The position numbers and the translations under genes were made by a program. The notes under the pieces were generated by a model, which had not been told where the DNA came from, did not search any database, and saw nothing but the letters and a program-made list of their open reading frames with translations. Below are positions 7,097 to 8,986 of a DNA stretch of 8,986 bases, one piece after another; position 1 is the first letter of the stretch, and each line of letters starts with the position of its first letter. Source of the DNA: Bryobacteraceae bacterium (GTDB lineage: Bacteria; Acidobacteriota; Terriglobia; Bryobacterales; Bryobacteraceae); NCBI GenBank assembly GCA_025350445.1, contig JANXXV010000908.1, positions 1-8,986 on the forward strand, in the 5' to 3' direction.

Positions 7097-8986
7097 TTAG
7101 CGGTTGAAAAGGAACCCGTTACTGTTCAGCAGCGCCCACAGCAGATCCTGCGCCCGTTCCGCCCGGCTGCCGCCCTTTGACAGGTAAGTCTGCGCATAGT
7201 CCAACTCAGACGTTCCAGGCATCCGGTTGAGCGAACTCAAATACAGCTCCTCCACAATCTGCCGGTCCGTCTTCCCGCTCAGCACCAGCTTCGCCACCCG
7301 TCCGCCCGAATCGGCGATTGCGTCGGCAATAGTCGAACCATTCAGCAAGTTCAGCGCCTGCACCAGGCTAACGTCGCTCCGCCGCTCGCACTCACAACTG
7401 GTCTGCCGCTCGGGCCGCCCAAAAACGTCCAGGAACCCGCCCTGTCCCACATGCGGATCGGGGAAGTCCTGCGCCTTCGACTCCGCCGGCAGTTCTTTGA
7501 ATTGAACCTTTGTGCCAGAGGCGATATTCACGCTGTCGAACAACTCCTCCGCCGAAAGCCGCCGCGGCAGAGCCCGCGAAAAGTTCACCTCGTCATCGGT
7601 ATTCCATTCATTCGGTTTGAAGCTAAGCTGATAGGTCCGCGACGACACAATCGCACGGATCAAGTGCCGTAAATCGAAATTGCCGTCCGAGAAATCCTTG
7701 GTAAGCGCCGCCAGCAGACGTGGGTTGCTAGGCGGATTACTGGCCCGGATATCGTCCACCGGATCGATAATGCCATGCCCGAAGAAATAGCTCCACATCC
7801 GGTTAGCCATCGCCTGCGCAAAGAATGGATTGTCTTTCGAAGTCAGCCAACTGGCCAGGCTCTCCCGCAATCCAACTTCAGGCGCGCCGGATTTCTCACC
7901 GCCGAACAGGAACTTCGCGGTCATCACGCGCCCGTCTTTCGGATGCGTTACCTCCGCGCCGTCGCGTTTCTCATAAACAATCTCTTCTTCACTGTCCGAA
8001 CCGGGTTTCGTGGCCACGCCCGCAAAGAACGCCGCCAGACTAAAATACTGATTCTGCGTCCACTTCTCAAACGGATGATCGTGGCACTGCGCGCAGACCA
8101 TCCTCACACCCAGGAACAACTGCGTAGAGGTTTCCATCGCCAGCTTCGGCTCTTTAGTAAACCGCAGGAAATTGGCCGGCGGATTCTGGAACGTACTGCC
8201 TTTCGCCGTCACTAACTCGCGAACCATCTTGTCGTAGGGCTTATTCTCCGCGAGCGCCTCGCGAATCCAATCGCGGAACGCCCACATCCCCTTATCGCCC
8301 AGCTTGGTGCGGTTCACCTGCAACAAATCACCCCATTTCACAGACCAGTGATTGACGAATTCAGGCCGCGCCATCAGCTTATCGATCATCGCAGTGCGCT
8401 TCTTCCGGTTCTCCGTCCTGTCGTTCACAAACGCACGCACTTCTTCGGGCGTAGGCGGCAACCCGGTCAGGTCCAGCGAAACGCGCCGCAGAAATTCGGC
8501 GTCGGTAGTAAGTTCGGAAGGCAGCAAATGCAGCCGCTGCATCTTCTCGTTCACCAGCGTGTCGATGTAGTTGAACTCCGGCACGGGCTTCCATTGAAAG
8601 CCCTGTTTATCGGACAGCGCAGTCACGTTCACCACGGAAAGCCGGCCCTCATACCGCACCAGCATCGCCGCTTCACCCTTGCGCACGGTCTTGATTACAC
8701 CTTCTTCTGAAACCTCAGCCGTGGTGGGAACACTGCTGTTGTATTGCGCCAGGCCAGTCACATCGCGCGTCGAACCATCGGCATAATGCGCCACCACTTT
8801 CAACTGCTGCGACGGTCCCGGCTTTTGCGCAAAGAACTCCGGCGGGTCCACGTCCAGCTTGGTCACCTGCGACGATACCGGATCGCCATAAACCGAGCCT
8901 TCCGAAAGCCATTGCAGAACGGTCTTGTAGTAAGGCGAGTCCTGCTCCAGACGAACGCCGCCGCCATGCGGAATCCCCATCGCCGG
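7097..8986 (-). CDS. DUF1549/DUF1553 (PSCyt2/PSD1) family protein with Ig-like domain and haem-c motif (5' partial)
   Basis: The frame is open to the right edge (Pro-Ala codons precede the ATG at 8980), and HGGGVRLEQDSPYYKTVLQW is internal sequence in this family, so the N-terminal part, which often carries its own cytochrome-type module, lies outside the window. Counting from that Met, about 39-123 is a Big_2-type Ig-like domain (VVAHYADGSTRDVTGLAQY). About 135-310 is DUF1549-like (LRRVSLDLTGLPPTPEEV) and contains CAQCHDHPF at 296-304, a CXXCH motif for covalent haem c. About 370-627 is DUF1553-like (NRMWSYFFGHGIIDPVDDIR), with the family's CECER motif at 529-533 and a C-terminal LLNSNGFLFNR. 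These proteins are exported, are common in Planctomycetes and Acidobacteria, and often sit beside DUF1501 genes; their biochemical role is not established. The downstream secreted gene starts after 11 bases and probably shares the transcript. Haem attachment is inferred from the motif alone. Confidence 0.93.
   Translation of the reverse strand, partial: PAMGIPHGGGVRLEQDSPYYKTVLQWLSEGSVYGDPVSSQVTKLDVDPPEFFAQKPGPSQQLKVVAHYADGSTRDVTGLAQYNSSVPTTAEVSEEGVIKTVRKGEAAMLVRYEGRLSVVNVTALSDKQGFQWKPVPEFNYIDTLVNEKMQRLHLLPSELTTDAEFLRRVSLDLTGLPPTPEEVRAFVNDRTENRKKRTAMIDKLMARPEFVNHWSVKWGDLLQVNRTKLGDKGMWAFRDWIREALAENKPYDKMVRELVTAKGSTFQNPPANFLRFTKEPKLAMETSTQLFLGVRMVCAQCHDHPFEKWTQNQYFSLAAFFAGVATKPGSDSEEEIVYEKRDGAEVTHPKDGRVMTAKFLFGGEKSGAPEVGLRESLASWLTSKDNPFFAQAMANRMWSYFFGHGIIDPVDDIRASNPPSNPRLLAALTKDFSDGNFDLRHLIRAIVSSRTYQLSFKPNEWNTDDEVNFSRALPRRLSAEELFDSVNIASGTKVQFKELPAESKAQDFPDPHVGQGGFLDVFGRPERQTSCECERRSDVSLVQALNLLNGSTIADAIADSGGRVAKLVLSGKTDRQIVEELYLSSLNRMPGTSELDYAQTYLSKGGSRAERAQDLLWALLNSNGFLFNR

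Noticed and set aside
7775..8215. A 146-codon plus-strand frame opposite the PSD1-family gene
   Set aside because: The minus-strand frame here encodes conserved DUF1549/DUF1553 motifs, including CXXCH, so the plus-strand frame is a shadow.

Overview
The window most likely comes from a soil acidobacterium of the Solibacter/Bryobacter lineage (Acidobacteriota, Terriglobia). Three things point there: a moderately GC-rich genome; a large secreted protein ending in what looks like the 'Solibacter C-terminal' domain (TIGR03437 type); and a DUF1549/DUF1553 (PSCyt2/PSD1) protein, a family abundant in Planctomycetes and Acidobacteria. The assignment rests on recalled family resemblance and no search was run. 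Nearly all the coding capacity is for extracytoplasmic proteins.

Layout. Positions 2-1453 (+) hold the 3' part of a gene for a Ser/Thr/Gly/Ala-rich, probably secreted protein with a cysteine-containing C-terminal module. It ends at a textbook intrinsic terminator (1482-1513). A 160-base intergenic region then carries a possible promoter and nested inverted repeats. It leads into a 1174-residue secreted protein (1614-5138, +) built from a signal peptide, a beta-propeller, about five invasin-like Ig (Big_1-type) repeats and the TIGR03437-like C-terminus. That gene converges with the minus-strand block across a 64-base gap that holds a perfect 17-bp inverted repeat.

On the minus strand, read from the right edge leftwards, comes a 5'-truncated PSD1-family protein (8986-7097) with a CXXCH haem-binding motif and a bacterial Ig-like domain. 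Only 11 bases later follows a small secreted protein (7085-6273), so the two are almost certainly co-transcribed. After a 179-base spacer with two tandem palindromic 15-mers and a promoter-like sequence comes an unrecognised, cysteine-free 296-residue protein (6093-5203).

There are no RNA genes, CRISPR arrays, transposases, integrases or phage genes. The best candidates for undescribed biology are the PSD1 plus secreted-companion pair, the modular propeller/Ig/TIGR03437 protein, the orphan 5203-6093 protein, and the two palindromic intergenic structures. None of these amounts to a demonstrated new system from sequence alone.
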